A DNA stretch of 58,892 bases from Acidobacteriota bacterium (GCA_019239425.1 JAFAZX010000066.1:1-58892); one strand, 5' to 3'; shown: positions 42,235 through 50,412, counted from the stretch's first letter. A program made the numbers and translations. The notes: a model not told the origin generated them from the sequence alone.

Positions 42235-42765
42235 ATGAAAACACTCTATGTCGTCCGGCACTGCAAGGCCGAGGGCCAGGAGGCCGACGCACCGCTCACG
42301 CCGGAAGGCTTCGCTCAGTCGGACAGCCTGGCCGACTCGTTGGCGACGGCGAACATCGAGCGAATCATCTCCAGTCCTTACACACGGGCGACGCAGTCCA
42401 TCGCGCCGCTGGCCCGGCGGCTCAACCTCGCGGTTGAACTCGACATCAGGTTAGTAGAGCGCGTGCTGTGCTCCGGCTCTCGCCCCGATTGGCAGGAACG
42501 TCTCCGCGCCTCTTTTTCGGACTTGGATCTATCTTTCGAAGGCGGCGAGTCCGGCCGCGAGGCCATGCAGAGGGCGGCGGCCGTGGTCGCGGATGTACAG
42601 AGGCATTCCGCCCGGACTACCCTGCTGGTCACGCACGGCAATTTGATGGCTTTACTTCTGAAGCACTTCGACGACTCTGTCGGCTTTGCCGAATGGCGCG
42701 CCCTGTCCAACCCTGACGTCTACCGCGTCGTCTTAACTCGGCCGTACTCAATCCAGAGGTTATGA
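42235..42765 (+). CDS. SixA-like histidine phosphatase
   Basis: 176 aa from ATG 42235. The phosphohistidine pocket is Arg8-His9-Cys10 in VVRHCKAEG (SixA/PGAM usually RHG or RHA), Arg in SSPYTRATQSIAPL, and the second His in LLVTHGNLMALLL. Branch-2-like small histidine phosphatase; target unknown. The upstream in-frame part is attC sequence. It ends 3 bp before the next attC core. Confidence 0.88.
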   Translation: MKTLYVVRHCKAEGQEADAPLTPEGFAQSDSLADSLATANIERIISSPYTRATQSIAPLARRLNLAVELDIRLVERVLCSGSRPDWQERLRASFSDLDLSFEGGESGREAMQRAAAVVADVQRHSARTTLLVTHGNLMALLLKHFDDSVGFAEWRALSNPDVYRVVLTRPYSIQRL

Positions 42766-42767
42766 CG

Positions 42768-42836
42768 CGCCGACAACGGCCCCACGAGGCACCGCGCCCG
42801 GCCCCTTGCGGCGGCGGGTGGGCCTAGTCGTCAGGC
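42768..42836 (+). repeat. Integron attC site 3, shortened
   Basis: CGCCGAC (42768-42774), AACGGCC on the left; GGCGGCGGGTGGGCC and GTCAGGC (42830-42836) on the right. Cores are nearly complementary. 69 bp. Confidence 0.6.
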
Positions 42837-42870
42837 GGCTTCAACTTGGCCAGGCACAGGAAAGGGGCCT

Positions 42871-43785
42871 ATGAGCAAACTTAGCTTACTGTTCACGCTC
42901 GTGCTTCTTGCGACCTCCAATCTGCAAGGACAGACAGAGCGGTCTGCTAAAGACTATCTCGATAGCGGAGTGGCCCGCCTCCAGAAGGGAGACGTGGAAG
43001 GCGCCGCCGGCGACGTGAGCAAAGCCATCGAACTCAATCCGCGGTTTGCCGAAGCCTATTTTCTTCGCGGCAACCTTCGCCTCGCCAAAGGCGATTTCGA
43101 CCAGGCGCTCGCCGATTACAATAAGGTTATCGAGCTCGTCCCGAACGCTCCCGGGATCGAGAAGGTGTATAACAACCGCGGGGTAATTCGAAGATACAAG
43201 GGCGACCAGGACGGCGCCCTCGAAGATTTCAGTAAAGCAATCTCTCTCAACCCGCAGTACGCCGAAGCCTATCACGGTCGCGCCAACGGGCGGGCGGACA
43301 AGGGCGACGTGGACGGGGCCATGGCCGACTACAACAAGGCCATCGAACTCAAGCCCACCCTCCCGGCCGTCTACATCGACAGGGGCATCTCCTATTTCCA
43401 GGCAGGGAATCTTGATAAGGCGCTGCCCGATTTCGACAAGGCGCTTGAGCTAGCCCCCGGTTCGGCCCACGCATACATCAGCCGCAGCATCGTGCGCGGG
43501 CTGAAAGGCGACGTGGAGGGTGCGATAGCCGACATCAGGAAGGGCGCTTCACTCAACCCCGCTTCCGTCGCGGAAGGAGGTAAGGCGAATTTCACGACGC
43601 CTTTTGAAAGGTTGAATGAGTTTCTTACGAGCAACCCGTCGAACGCACGGGCTTACGAGCTTCGCGGCGCGCTCAGGTTAATTCAGGGTAAGGGTTCTGA
43701 AGCGGAGCTGGATTTTCGCAAGAGCTTAGCATTAGACCCGACGCTGAAACCCGGGGTTGAAAGATTGAGGGAGGCATTCAAGTAG
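42871..43785 (+). CDS. Secreted tetratricopeptide-repeat protein
   Basis: 304 aa. Signal peptide (LSLLFTLVLLATSNLQGQ), then about seven TPR units of the form AYFLRGNLRLAKGDFDQALA and YNKAIELKPTLPAVYIDRGI. TPRs mediate protein-protein contacts; no enzyme domain. Export suggests a periplasmic scaffold. A large cassette by array standards. Confidence 0.88.
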   Translation: MSKLSLLFTLVLLATSNLQGQTERSAKDYLDSGVARLQKGDVEGAAGDVSKAIELNPRFAEAYFLRGNLRLAKGDFDQALADYNKVIELVPNAPGIEKVYNNRGVIRRYKGDQDGALEDFSKAISLNPQYAEAYHGRANGRADKGDVDGAMADYNKAIELKPTLPAVYIDRGISYFQAGNLDKALPDFDKALELAPGSAHAYISRSIVRGLKGDVEGAIADIRKGASLNPASVAEGGKANFTTPFERLNEFLTSNPSNARAYELRGALRLIQGKGSEAELDFRKSLALDPTLKPGVERLREAFK

Positions 43786-43801
43786 CGGGTGTCAATAACC
43801 C

Positions 43802-43891
43802 GCGCCCGGCGACGTTCTGCACCCGGCCGCCGACACGGCGGCTCTCATATAATTCAATCGCGCGGGCGGCGTGCGGGGCCGGGCGTTACGC
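43802..43891 (+). repeat. Integron attC site 4
   Basis: Left arm GCGACGTTCTGCACCCGGCC plus GCCGACAC; right arm GCGGGCGGCGTGCGGGGCC and GTTACGC (43885-43891). The left core (CCCGGCGAC) is poor. About 90 bp. Confidence 0.6.
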
Positions 43892-43915
43892 CTCTTCGTT
43901 TATAAATCAGGTCTC

Positions 43916-44467
43916 ATGCAAGTCAGGGAAATCACGGCATTAGAGGTAGAGCTGCTCCACTCGTTCAGGCTGCGGGCTTTGACGGAAAGCCCCGAGGCGT
44001 TCGGCGCGACCTACGAAGAGGAGTCGCGGCTGCCTTTGGAAGAGGTGCGCAGTCGCTTCCGCCGTACGGATGACGAGTTCGTCATCGGCGCCTTCGAAGA
44101 CGGGGGAGAGTTAATCGGGGTCGCCGGGTTCTTCAGGCAGAAGCTGCAGAAGCTTCGCCACAAAGGGGCCATCTACGGCATGTACGTCGCCCCCGGCGCG
44201 CGCGGCCGTGGGGTGGGCAAGGCCCTCCTCTCTCGCTTAATCGAGCGCAGCCGGGCGGTCGCCGGCCTGGAGCAGCTCACGCTGGGTGTGGTGACTGTGA
44301 ACGAGGCGGCCCGCAGCCTCTACCGCTCGCAAGGGTTCCAGACCTATGCGCTGGAACGCGGTGCGATGAAGCAGGGCGGCGAGTATTACGACGTCGAGCA
44401 CATGTCTCTGTGGCTGAAGGGGGACGGCCCCGTGGCGTCGGGGGCCGGTCTACGTTCGCAGAGTTAA
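43916..44467 (+). CDS. GNAT N-acetyltransferase
   Basis: 183 aa from ATG 43916; upstream codons are attC. Coenzyme loop YGMYVAPGARGRGVGKALLS, and the typical NEAARSLYRSQGFQTYALER. The TESPEAFGATYEEESRLPLE start is seen in many GNATs of this group. The next GNAT follows after 3 bases. Confidence 0.9.
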   Translation: MQVREITALEVELLHSFRLRALTESPEAFGATYEEESRLPLEEVRSRFRRTDDEFVIGAFEDGGELIGVAGFFRQKLQKLRHKGAIYGMYVAPGARGRGVGKALLSRLIERSRAVAGLEQLTLGVVTVNEAARSLYRSQGFQTYALERGAMKQGGEYYDVEHMSLWLKGDGPVASGAGLRSQS

Positions 44468-44470
44468 AAG

Positions 44471-44977
44471 ATGGAAACCTCCACGGGAAGACTCGACCTC
44501 GCCATCCGCCGCGCGACCCGCGACGACGTGCCCGAGATTGTTCGACTGCTGGCGGACGACCCGCTCGGGGGCCGGCGCGAGAGTTACCAGAATCCGCTGC
44601 CCCAGTCCTATTATGACGCCTTCGATGAAATTAACCGGGATCGACATCATGAACTGGTTGTCGCCGAGGCGGAGGGCGAAGTGATCGGTACGCTGCAACT
44701 CACCTTCATCCCGTCCTTGACCCATCAAGGCGGCAGGCGGGCGCAGATCGAGGCGGTGCGGGTTGACCGGAGGTATCGGAGTCAAGGGGTAGGCGGCAGG
44801 CTTTTCGAGTGGGCGATCACGAGGGCGCGTGAGGAACGCTGCCACGTAGTACAGCTGACGACCGACAAGGCCCGCCCCGACGCGCACCGCTTTTATGAGC
44901 GGCTCGGGTTCGTGGCAACGCACGCCGGCATGAAGCTCGATCTGACGACGCCGAGCGTAGTTCCGCGGCCCGCGTAG
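44471..44977 (+). CDS. GNAT N-acetyltransferase, tandem second gene
   Basis: 168 aa. RRATRDDVPEIVRLLADDPL start, LQLTFIPSLTHQGGRRAQIE, loop VDRRYRSQGVGGRLFEWAIT and TTDKARPDAHRFYERLGFVA. Distinct from the gene just upstream, not a duplicate. No attC lies between the two GNATs, so they may share one cassette. Confidence 0.9.
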   Translation: METSTGRLDLAIRRATRDDVPEIVRLLADDPLGGRRESYQNPLPQSYYDAFDEINRDRHHELVVAEAEGEVIGTLQLTFIPSLTHQGGRRAQIEAVRVDRRYRSQGVGGRLFEWAITRAREERCHVVQLTTDKARPDAHRFYERLGFVATHAGMKLDLTTPSVVPRPA

Positions 44978-45019
44978 TTTCGGCCGCGCCGCGCACAAGA
45001 CTGTGGCAGGAGTAAGTCG

Positions 45020-45289
45020 GTGAATACCGAGTTGCTAATCCCTCTGCTCACGTTCGGCGGAACGTTCCTGCTGGTGCTGACGTGCCTCCTCAACTTTTCG
45101 GTCTTTGTGAAGCAACTGCGGGCCGCGAGGGAGCAGCTCGAGACCGCACGGCGTCAGCTGGAGAGCGCCCGCCCTAACAACGGCCTGCGCCCGGTGCCCC
45201 TTCGGCGCGCCTCTCGTGCCTGTCGAATTGGGGCGCGGGTGAGACCGTGCTTGAGATTGCTTCGATTAACCTTTTCCCGCCCGTGCTAG
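45020..45289 (+). CDS. Small membrane protein reading through an attC site
   Basis: GTG start. One membrane helix (LLTFGGTFLLVLTCLLNF) and a charged coiled helix (KQLRAAREQLETARRQLESA). From codon 52 the frame is attC sequence (PNNGLRPVPL onward), so the last 38 residues are derived from the recombination site. The native gene end was probably lost on capture. Confidence 0.6.
   Translation: MNTELLIPLLTFGGTFLLVLTCLLNFSVFVKQLRAAREQLETARRQLESARPNNGLRPVPLRRASRACRIGARVRPCLRLLRLTFSRPC
45172..45253 (+). repeat. Integron attC site 5, right end eroded
   Basis: CCCTAAC (45172-45178) AAC GGCCTGCGCCCGGTGCC on the left; GGGGCGCGGGTGAGACC on the right, where the final core (GTGCTTG) fits poorly. It is inside the reading frame of the 45020 gene. 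Confidence 0.55.
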
Positions 45290-45314
45290 AATGTGGCAAA
45301 GGAGGATTGCCCTT

Positions 45315-45716
45315 ATGCGGCTCACACTTCTACAGGCCGTCACGCTCGCGCTGTCGCTGTGCGGCACCGCGGCGGCGCAGGTCGGCACCCTGGTCAGGCA
45401 CGACACCACGAACGACCCGTGCGAGAGATTCAAGATGCGCGTCCTCATGCCCGCCGACGTAAGCCCTAAGTCGCCCTCAGAGAACCCGGCCGGTGCCCCA
45501 GACCCCGGGATCGTCTGGAATCCGTGCCGCGGGGACGTGACCCAAGTCGCCGTCGTGCCGGTCATCATAACGCCGGGAGAGGGCATAACGCCGGAACAGG
45601 GTATGTCGCCGACGGCGCCGCCTTTCACGCTACCGTCGCCACCCCGCAGGAGTGAGCAGCCGACCGTCCTGGGCGTAAAGCTGCCGCCCGCCTTCGAGAT
45701 GATGAGGCGGCACTAG
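45315..45716 (+). CDS. Small secreted protein
   Basis: 133 aa, AGGAGG 8 nt before the ATG. Signal peptide (LLQAVTLALSLCGTAAAQ). The mature chain is Pro-rich with two or three cysteines (NDPCERF, WNPCRGD) and a repeated ITPGEGITPEQGMSP segment. No family recognised. Confidence 0.72.
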   Translation: MRLTLLQAVTLALSLCGTAAAQVGTLVRHDTTNDPCERFKMRVLMPADVSPKSPSENPAGAPDPGIVWNPCRGDVTQVAVVPVIITPGEGITPEQGMSPTAPPFTLPSPPRRSEQPTVLGVKLPPAFEMMRRH

Positions 45717-45797
45717 CGGCGTGCGGCGGGGCGCGGGCACGCGGGCTTTCGTCCACGGCGTCAGGGGCCTCGCGCCCCCTGACGCCGGGCGTGATGC
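45716..45797 (+). repeat. attC-like hairpin site 6
   Basis: Perfect 11-bp stem GGCGTCAGGGG/CCCCTGACGCC (45757-45767 with 45776-45786) inside a degenerate attC frame ending GGGCGTGATGC. The outer left core is not clear. Confidence 0.45.
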
Positions 45798-45815
45798 CGC
45801 TTCGGGTTCAGAACC

Positions 45816-46283
45816 ATGAACAGAAGATTATCCTCAGGTCTCACGCCATTCTGGCGTGTCTCTGCCGCCGGATGGATAATCTATTTCCTGCTCGTGGGTC
45901 TATATGGCGCGTGGAAGTGGCTCGCCGCGCCGGACGGCTCCGACGCACCCTTCGGCGGAGAGAAGCTGGCCGGGTTCATAGCCTTTGGTTTGGCGAGCAG
46001 TATTTTTGTCCACCTGATGGCCGGGTCTTTGAAGAGAGTCTCCATCGCCGGGGACACGCTGCTCGTCTCTAACTATCTCAGGGAGATAATAATTCCGCTC
46101 TCGCAGGTCGAATACGTGGACGGCCCGGACTGGTCTTCTTTGCGGCGAATAACTTTGGCCCTGCGCGCGCCTTCGGAGTTCGGTGAAGCAATCATCTTCG
46201 CCCCGGGCATCCTGGACGCCGGGCGGGTGGCGCGCGAACTGAGAGACCGCGTTGAAAATGTATCCGCGCCCTCTCTAAAGTGA
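45816..46283 (+). CDS. Membrane protein with PH-like tail
   Basis: 155 aa. Two membrane helices (VSAAGWIIYFLLVGLYGAW and LAGFIAFGLASSIFVHLMAG) followed by a beta-rich domain (LKRVSIAGDTLLVSNYLREI, IIPLSQVEYVDG, RITLALRAPS) that reads like a bacterial pleckstrin-homology (bPH) domain. Function unknown. Confidence 0.75.
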   Translation: MNRRLSSGLTPFWRVSAAGWIIYFLLVGLYGAWKWLAAPDGSDAPFGGEKLAGFIAFGLASSIFVHLMAGSLKRVSIAGDTLLVSNYLREIIIPLSQVEYVDGPDWSSLRRITLALRAPSEFGEAIIFAPGILDAGRVARELRDRVENVSAPSLK

Positions 46284-46305
46284 CATCGGCGAGGAGGCCC
46301 CCGGC

Positions 46306-46827
46306 ATGATCTATCTGCTCACCGCCGTCCTGCTCCTGACCGCGTGGCGACTCATTCTCGCGGCCCGCCGTCACGGCTCACTCCGAGTCTTGAAGGGCGT
46401 GGCCGTGGCGGCGGCCTCCGGCTTACTCGCGGGGGTCTTCATCGGCCTGGGGGCTCGCGTCGGGATGGCCGCCATTCCCGTCGCCAACGGCGGCGCGCCG
46501 AGCTTCACTTTGGCCGGGTCGTTCGCCGTCGTCCTGACGTTCTCAGGCTACGGCGTGGCGCTGGGCGTCGTGTACGAGGGGCTGTTCCGGCGCGCGCTCC
46601 GCGCGAACGGCTTAGCCTACGGGGGGCTGTTAATGCTCTCCTCCTGGTACCCGCTCGCGCAGGCGGCCGCGCAGGAACTCACGGGACAGACGGCCTTAAT
46701 TCCCCTCACCATCGTGTCCGGCATTATCGTCGCCTTCATGTGGCTGCCGTTCGGTCTGGCTCTGGAGTCACTGCTCCGGCGGTGGCGGGTGAGGCCGGGC
46801 GGCGTGTGCTCCGTTAACAGGACGTAA
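46306..46827 (+). CDS. Multi-pass membrane protein
   Basis: 173 aa. Five membrane helices, for example IYLLTAVLLLTAWRLILA, VAVAAASGLLAGVFIGLGA, FAVVLTFSGYGVALGVVYEG and LIPLTIVSGIIVAFMWLPFG. No family recognised. Lies 22 bp after the previous gene and may share its message. Confidence 0.74.
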   Translation: MIYLLTAVLLLTAWRLILAARRHGSLRVLKGVAVAAASGLLAGVFIGLGARVGMAAIPVANGGAPSFTLAGSFAVVLTFSGYGVALGVVYEGLFRRALRANGLAYGGLLMLSSWYPLAQAAAQELTGQTALIPLTIVSGIIVAFMWLPFGLALESLLRRWRVRPGGVCSVNRT

Positions 46828-46833
46828 GTAGTT

Positions 46834-47442
46834 TTGCTAAAGGGCAACAAACTGATCGAAGCCGTCGTCGAAAACTGCCGCTTTGACGGTGAGCCGCCCT
46901 GGCCCGTGACCGCCGAGACCGACTCCCAACTCATTCGTCTACACCCGGGCATGTCCGACGAGGAGCTCGGCTCCGTGTTGCTGACGGCTTGCGTCTACAA
47001 CAGGACGGCGGTCACGCCCTCAGCTTCGGAGACGCTCGGCAACCTGGTGTCGGAAGAGACCATGGTGCTCCCGGGGGGTTTGCGGTTTTCGGAGGAGGGG
47101 GAGGCGGAAGTAATCCCGGGGTGTTGCTGCGGGCTGGAAGGGTGGCGCGAGTGGCTCGGCGTCCCTCAAGAGGGTAACACGGCGTGGGGCGGGCACGACC
47201 CGGACGTGTGGGTCGAACACGCCGGCGGGAAGGTGAGGGTGTGGCAGGACGAGAGGGAGGGGGCCGATTGCGTCGAGTTCGACAGGGAGGAGATGACCAC
47301 TCTGCTCTCGCGCGTAGAGACAGACCTGGGCGGGTTTCTCGCGCGACTGGGTGAGTGGGTCAGTCACGTCTCTCCCGGGCTTGAGCAGGCGGTGGTCGGG
47401 CACGTCGCGAAGAACATGGACGTCCGGGCGGGCCGCACCTGA
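46834..47442 (+). CDS. Hypothetical soluble protein
   Basis: 202 aa, TTG start. Notable segments: IPGCCCGLEGWREWLGVPQE, GGHDPDVWVEHAGGKVRVWQ and LLSRVETDLGGFLARLGEWV. The CCC motif and the Trp/Asp-rich middle recall immunity-type proteins, but I do not place it in a family. The stop lies inside the ACCTGAC core of the following attC half-site. Confidence 0.72.
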   Translation: MLKGNKLIEAVVENCRFDGEPPWPVTAETDSQLIRLHPGMSDEELGSVLLTACVYNRTAVTPSASETLGNLVSEETMVLPGGLRFSEEGEAEVIPGCCCGLEGWREWLGVPQEGNTAWGGHDPDVWVEHAGGKVRVWQDEREGADCVEFDREEMTTLLSRVETDLGGFLARLGEWVSHVSPGLEQAVVGHVAKNMDVRAGRT

Positions 47443-47482
47443 CGACGGCCCGCACCCGACCCGCGACACGACGGCGTTGGAC
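47437..47482 (+). repeat. attC site 7, truncated
   Basis: ACCTGAC (47437-47443) GACGGCCCGCACCCGACCCG on the left and GTTGGAC (47476-47482) close by on the right. The variable middle and right arm are missing; only 46 bp remain. Confidence 0.5.
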
Positions 47483-47498
47483 AGAAAGGATGACGACG

Positions 47499-47729
47499 AT
47501 GAAAGACCGCGCCACGAAGATTCTCCTGGGCTTGATTGTCGCAGCCCTCTGGGGAATCTTGATAAACTTAATGCTCGTGCCGTCTCACGCACAGCCGCCG
47601 CGGACGCCCGTGGCCGTGGCCGCGGGCGAAGGTCAGGTCTTCGTGGTCACGGAGGACGGCATGCTCCACATATACGAGAGGACGCAGGCCGGCACCTGGG
47701 CTCCCAAACAGCACATCTTCGTAAGATAG
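47499..47729 (+). CDS. Small anchored protein with beta-rich tail
   Basis: 76 aa from ATG 47499 (GAAAGG at 9 nt). One N-terminal helix (ILLGLIVAALWGILINLML) anchors or exports it; the tail VAAGEGQVFVVTEDGMLHIY is beta-rich. Cassette protein, no family known. Confidence 0.7.
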   Translation: MKDRATKILLGLIVAALWGILINLMLVPSHAQPPRTPVAVAAGEGQVFVVTEDGMLHIYERTQAGTWAPKQHIFVR

Positions 47730-47776
47730 TCGGGTGTTCGTTCCGGCCGTAAGGGCTTTGCCGTACCGCAGCCGCC

Positions 47777-47849
47777 GCCCCACAGCGGACTGCCCCCGAA
47801 CGCCGACACGCCGGATTTCATCCGCGCTCAAACGCTCGGGGCGTCGGGC
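47777..47849 (+). repeat. attC-like site 8
   Basis: GCCCCAC (47777-47783) AGCGGACTGCCCCCGAACG on the left, GCTCGGGGC GTCGGGC (47843-47849) on the right. Degenerate but cores face each other correctly. Confidence 0.5.
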
Positions 47850-47883
47850 CGTCTTCGCGAGCGCGGGCCGGGAGTGGGGTGAG

Positions 47884-48282
47884 ATGGAGCTTACGGAACA
47901 GGATTACGAGCTGATCGCGGAAGCGAAGCGCACGGCCGACAGGCTGCACCTCGACGGCATCCACGAAGTCGCGGCCGCCTTACGGACGGGCTCGGGGCAA
48001 GTCTTCACCGGCATCCACATCGAGGCCGACGTGGGCAACGTCGGCATCTGCGGCGAGGTTGCGGCCATCTGCTGCATGGTGAGCGGCGGCCGCCGTGACA
48101 TAGCCCTGATCGTCGCCGTCACGAGCGACGGCAGGGGCAACTACAAACTGCTCGTCCCCTGCGGCAGGTGCAGGGAGATCATCAGCGACTTCAACCTGGA
48201 GGCGCAGGCAATCGTCGGGACGCTGGAGAGGCCGTACAAGATGCAGATAACGGAGCTGCTGCCGCTCAAGCCGTACACATAG
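47884..48282 (+). CDS. Cytidine/blasticidin deaminase-like enzyme
   Basis: 132 aa from ATG 47884. Zinc site: Cys56-Gly-Glu58 (GICGEVAAI, the proton shuttle Glu) and Cys93/Cys96 in VPCGRCREII. The layout is that of small cytidine deaminases. Substrates could be free nucleosides or an antibiotic such as blasticidin S; sequence alone does not tell. Confidence 0.9.
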   Translation: MELTEQDYELIAEAKRTADRLHLDGIHEVAAALRTGSGQVFTGIHIEADVGNVGICGEVAAICCMVSGGRRDIALIVAVTSDGRGNYKLLVPCGRCREIISDFNLEAQAIVGTLERPYKMQITELLPLKPYT

Positions 48283-48291
48283 GCCGGCGCC

Positions 48292-48348
48292 GCCTGACGG
48301 GCGCGGGCACGCGACCCGCTGGCCAGAGAGGCGCTCGGGGAGTTGGGG
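48292..48348 (+). repeat. attC-like site 9, shortened
   Basis: GCCTGAC (48292-48298) GGGCGCGGGCACGCGACCCG on the left; GCTCGGGGA GTTGGGG (48342-48348) on the right. 57 bp. Confidence 0.5.
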
Positions 48349-48371
48349 GTGAACGAAGAAAGGCACAGGCC

Positions 48372-48731
48372 GTGACGACCGCGAGGCTGATGGTCATAGA
48401 CGGCTCGCTTGACGAGACCGGCGCTTACGCCGAGCGAGCGTATGAAGCAGACTGTGACGAAGTGTGCCTGCTGCTCGAAAAGCTCAAGGCCACGAAGGAC
48501 TTCTTACACGTTCAGAGCCAATCATTATGTCTGGACTTTAGCGGCCTGGGTGACGCCTCCTTCGAAGCAGAGGTTTACGACCTCAGGGACGGGTTCTGGG
48601 CGATCAGCGAGGTCAGCACGGCCGCGGCGCGAGGGGTTATCGAGGTGGCGGCCGCCGACGGAAAGTTCGGGGAACTGGTTCCGACGACGGCGGAGGAGTG
48701 GGGTGCCTTCGGCGGCGGGCGGGTCGCCTGA
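48372..48731 (+). CDS. Hypothetical soluble protein
   Basis: 119 aa, GTG start. Segments: DEVCLLLEKLKATKDFLHVQ, LDFSGLGDASFEAEVYDLRD and ISEVSTAAARGVIEVAAADG. Compact alpha/beta protein without a recognised family. Possible immunity-like role is speculation. Confidence 0.68.
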   Translation: MTTARLMVIDGSLDETGAYAERAYEADCDEVCLLLEKLKATKDFLHVQSQSLCLDFSGLGDASFEAEVYDLRDGFWAISEVSTAAARGVIEVAAADGKFGELVPTTAEEWGAFGGGRVA

Positions 48732-48779
48732 CTCGCCGCCATCTGGATGGGCGCGCCAGCCGGCTGGGTTAAGTGGTTT

Positions 48780-49154
48780 ATGGCAAAGACGGAGTACTCA
48801 TACGAAGAGCGGAGGAAGATTCTGCTGGAGAACAGGTATCTTCTCACGGAAGAGCAGTCGTGCGAGAAGTGGGGCATATCCAGGTATCGACTCAGGAAAT
48901 GGAAGAAAATTCTCAACTACCACTATCTCATTGGGAACCTTCGCGAGATGGCCCTGGTCGCGCTCTATAACGGCTCTCATACGATCCCCGCGATCATCGA
49001 CCACCTCGATTATCTGAATCACGCACGTTATACGGAGGATGAAGTCTCGGAGCTATTGAACAATCTGAAAGCCGAAGGGATGGCGGGAGAGAAAGACGGG
49101 CGGTGGTTCTATGCCAGGCCCCAGCCGGATGACGGAGCCTCCTTTATCTTCTAG
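48780..49154 (+). CDS. HTH-like protein
   Basis: 124 aa from ATG 48780; ATG 48747 is an alternative. TEEQSCEKWGISRYRLRKWK looks like a helix-turn-helix, and YTEDEVSELLNNLKAEGMAG like a winged-helix hinge, so it may bind DNA. Less GC-rich codons than the neighbours. Family not recognised. Confidence 0.7.
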   Translation: MAKTEYSYEERRKILLENRYLLTEEQSCEKWGISRYRLRKWKKILNYHYLIGNLREMALVALYNGSHTIPAIIDHLDYLNHARYTEDEVSELLNNLKAEGMAGEKDGRWFYARPQPDDGASFIF

Positions 49155-49179
49155 CCGAGGCCGCGTGGTCGCCGCCGCC

Positions 49180-49268
49180 GGCTAACAACGGCACGCACCC
49201 GACCGCCGGCACTGAGGCTGTCAAATTCCTGCAGGCGCTCGGGCGGCGGGTGAGGCCGGGCGTGTGGC
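49180..49268 (+). repeat. Integron attC site 10
   Basis: GGCTAAC (49180-49186) AAC GGCACGCACCCGACCGCC on the left; GGGCGGCGGGTGAGGCC and GTGTGGC (49262-49268) on the right. The left arm again has two surplus bases. 89 bp. Confidence 0.75.
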
Positions 49269-49292
49269 GCTTATCAAGGTGCGGTGATTGTC

Positions 49293-49637
49293 ATGGAGCG
49301 TATCTCAAGCGAGGGGCTGCTCAGAAATATCGCGCTGGGGGCGCTGTTGGCGCAGCTCGCGGTGTTACTTACCGCGCTGGAGGTACTTATCTCCGGCCGC
49401 GAGTTGCCGGTGGTTGTGGCCCTCCCGCTCCTATTCGCCTTCTTCGTCAGCCCGCTCGTCGCCTGCGGGGTCTTAGTCCTGGCGGTAATGCTCGGCCTGC
49501 GGGGCGGGCTCAGTCTCAGGCGGCGGGACGTGCTGGCGGGCATCATCATGGCCGGTTTTAACCTAGCCATCACGGCCGGGATGGCCCTGTTAGCTTACTC
49601 GATTAAGAAGGCTCTGAGCGGCGGCCTTACTTTCTAA
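49293..49637 (+). CDS. Membrane protein, three helices
   Basis: 114 aa (GTG 49284 is an alternative start). Helices: ALGALLAQLAVLLTALEVLI, VVVALPLLFAFFVSPLVACG and LAGIIMAGFNLAITAGMALL. No family recognised. It lies between attC sites 10 and 11, so it is a clear single-gene cassette. Confidence 0.72.
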   Translation: MERISSEGLLRNIALGALLAQLAVLLTALEVLISGRELPVVVALPLLFAFFVSPLVACGVLVLAVMLGLRGGLSLRRRDVLAGIIMAGFNLAITAGMALLAYSIKKALSGGLTF

Positions 49638-49724
49638 TGACTCCGGCAAATATCGACCGCCGACACGCTGGATTTCATATTGCGGCCATCGTCCGGGGCG
49701 GCGGGCTATTGCCCGGCGTTGGCT
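49635..49724 (+). repeat. attC-like site 11
   Basis: Left TAATGACTCCGGCAAATATC then GACCGCCGACACG is eroded; right GGGGCGGCGGGCTATTGCCC and GTTGGCT (49718-49724) are clearer. The stop codon of the upstream gene is within the left end. Confidence 0.5.
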
Positions 49725-49751
49725 GCTTTCTCGATGTGAGAGAACCGAGGT

Positions 49752-50039
49752 ATGACTGAAGACGAGCATAGTCCGCAAGAGGTGTGGGTCTTTAACGGCC
49801 CGAACAATCAATTCCCGAGCGCCGTGTTCACCAGCCGTGATTTAGCCGAGTCGTGGGTTGAGAGGCACAAATTACATGGCACCCTGACGGCCTATCCGCT
49901 CGACGTGAGCGTTTACGATTGGGCCACCGGGCTAGGCTACTTCAAGCCGAAAAGGGAGGAACAGACGCGGCCGGAGTTCATCGCCAACTTCAGCTCGGCT
50001 TATCAGGAGCATTATCATTACGGCGATGATGAAAGTTAG
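49752..50039 (+). CDS. DUF7710-type protein
   Basis: 95 aa. VWVFNGPNNQFPSAVFTSRD, LAESWVERHKLHGTLTAYPL and DVSVYDWATGLGYFKPKREE match the small DUF7710 family found in many cassettes and near immunity genes. Function unknown. Flanked by attC sites 11 and 12. Confidence 0.82.
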   Translation: MTEDEHSPQEVWVFNGPNNQFPSAVFTSRDLAESWVERHKLHGTLTAYPLDVSVYDWATGLGYFKPKREEQTRPEFIANFSSAYQEHYHYGDDES

Positions 50040-50067
50040 GCCGCGGCAGCTTCTCGAAGGGCGCCGC

Positions 50068-50152
50068 AGCTAACGACGGCATGCACCCGACCCGCGACAC
50101 GACGAATCTCATGTAGACCAAGCTTGCGGGCGGGCGGTGCCGGGCGTTATGC
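50068..50152 (+). repeat. Integron attC site 12
   Basis: AGCTAAC (50068-50074) GAC GGCATGCACCCGACCCGC on the left; GCGGGCGGGCGGTGCC and GTTATGC (50146-50152) on the right. Cores are fully typical. 85 bp. The right core contains an ATG in frame with the next gene. Confidence 0.75.
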
Positions 50153-50169
50153 GGCTGACGGACGAGACA

Positions 50170-50412
50170 ATGAAGACCCATCTTCGCTCACGACATATTG
50201 CTTATCTGCTCGACGAGCTTTGCATCGAGTTAGGTTTCTGCCTGCCGCCTGACGAGCAGATGCGCCTTCAGGACGAGCCGCCCGAGGACGTCGACGCCTT
50301 TACGGACGCGGTCTTCAGGGCCGAGGGGTTGGAGCCGACGGCAAATCTACAGTTGCGCCATCAGGTTCGAGCAAAAGTCGCGGGGTGGTTCGAACGCATA
50401 GGCGGAGGATGA
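50170..50412 (+). CDS. Small hypothetical protein
   Basis: 80 aa from ATG 50170; ATG 50149, inside the attC core, is an in-frame alternative that adds MRLTDET. Helical: HIAYLLDELCIELGFCLPPD and PEDVDAFTDAVFRAEGLEPT. No family recognised. It might be an antitoxin-like or adapter protein, without evidence. Confidence 0.68.
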   Translation: MKTHLRSRHIAYLLDELCIELGFCLPPDEQMRLQDEPPEDVDAFTDAVFRAEGLEPTANLQLRHQVRAKVAGWFERIGGG

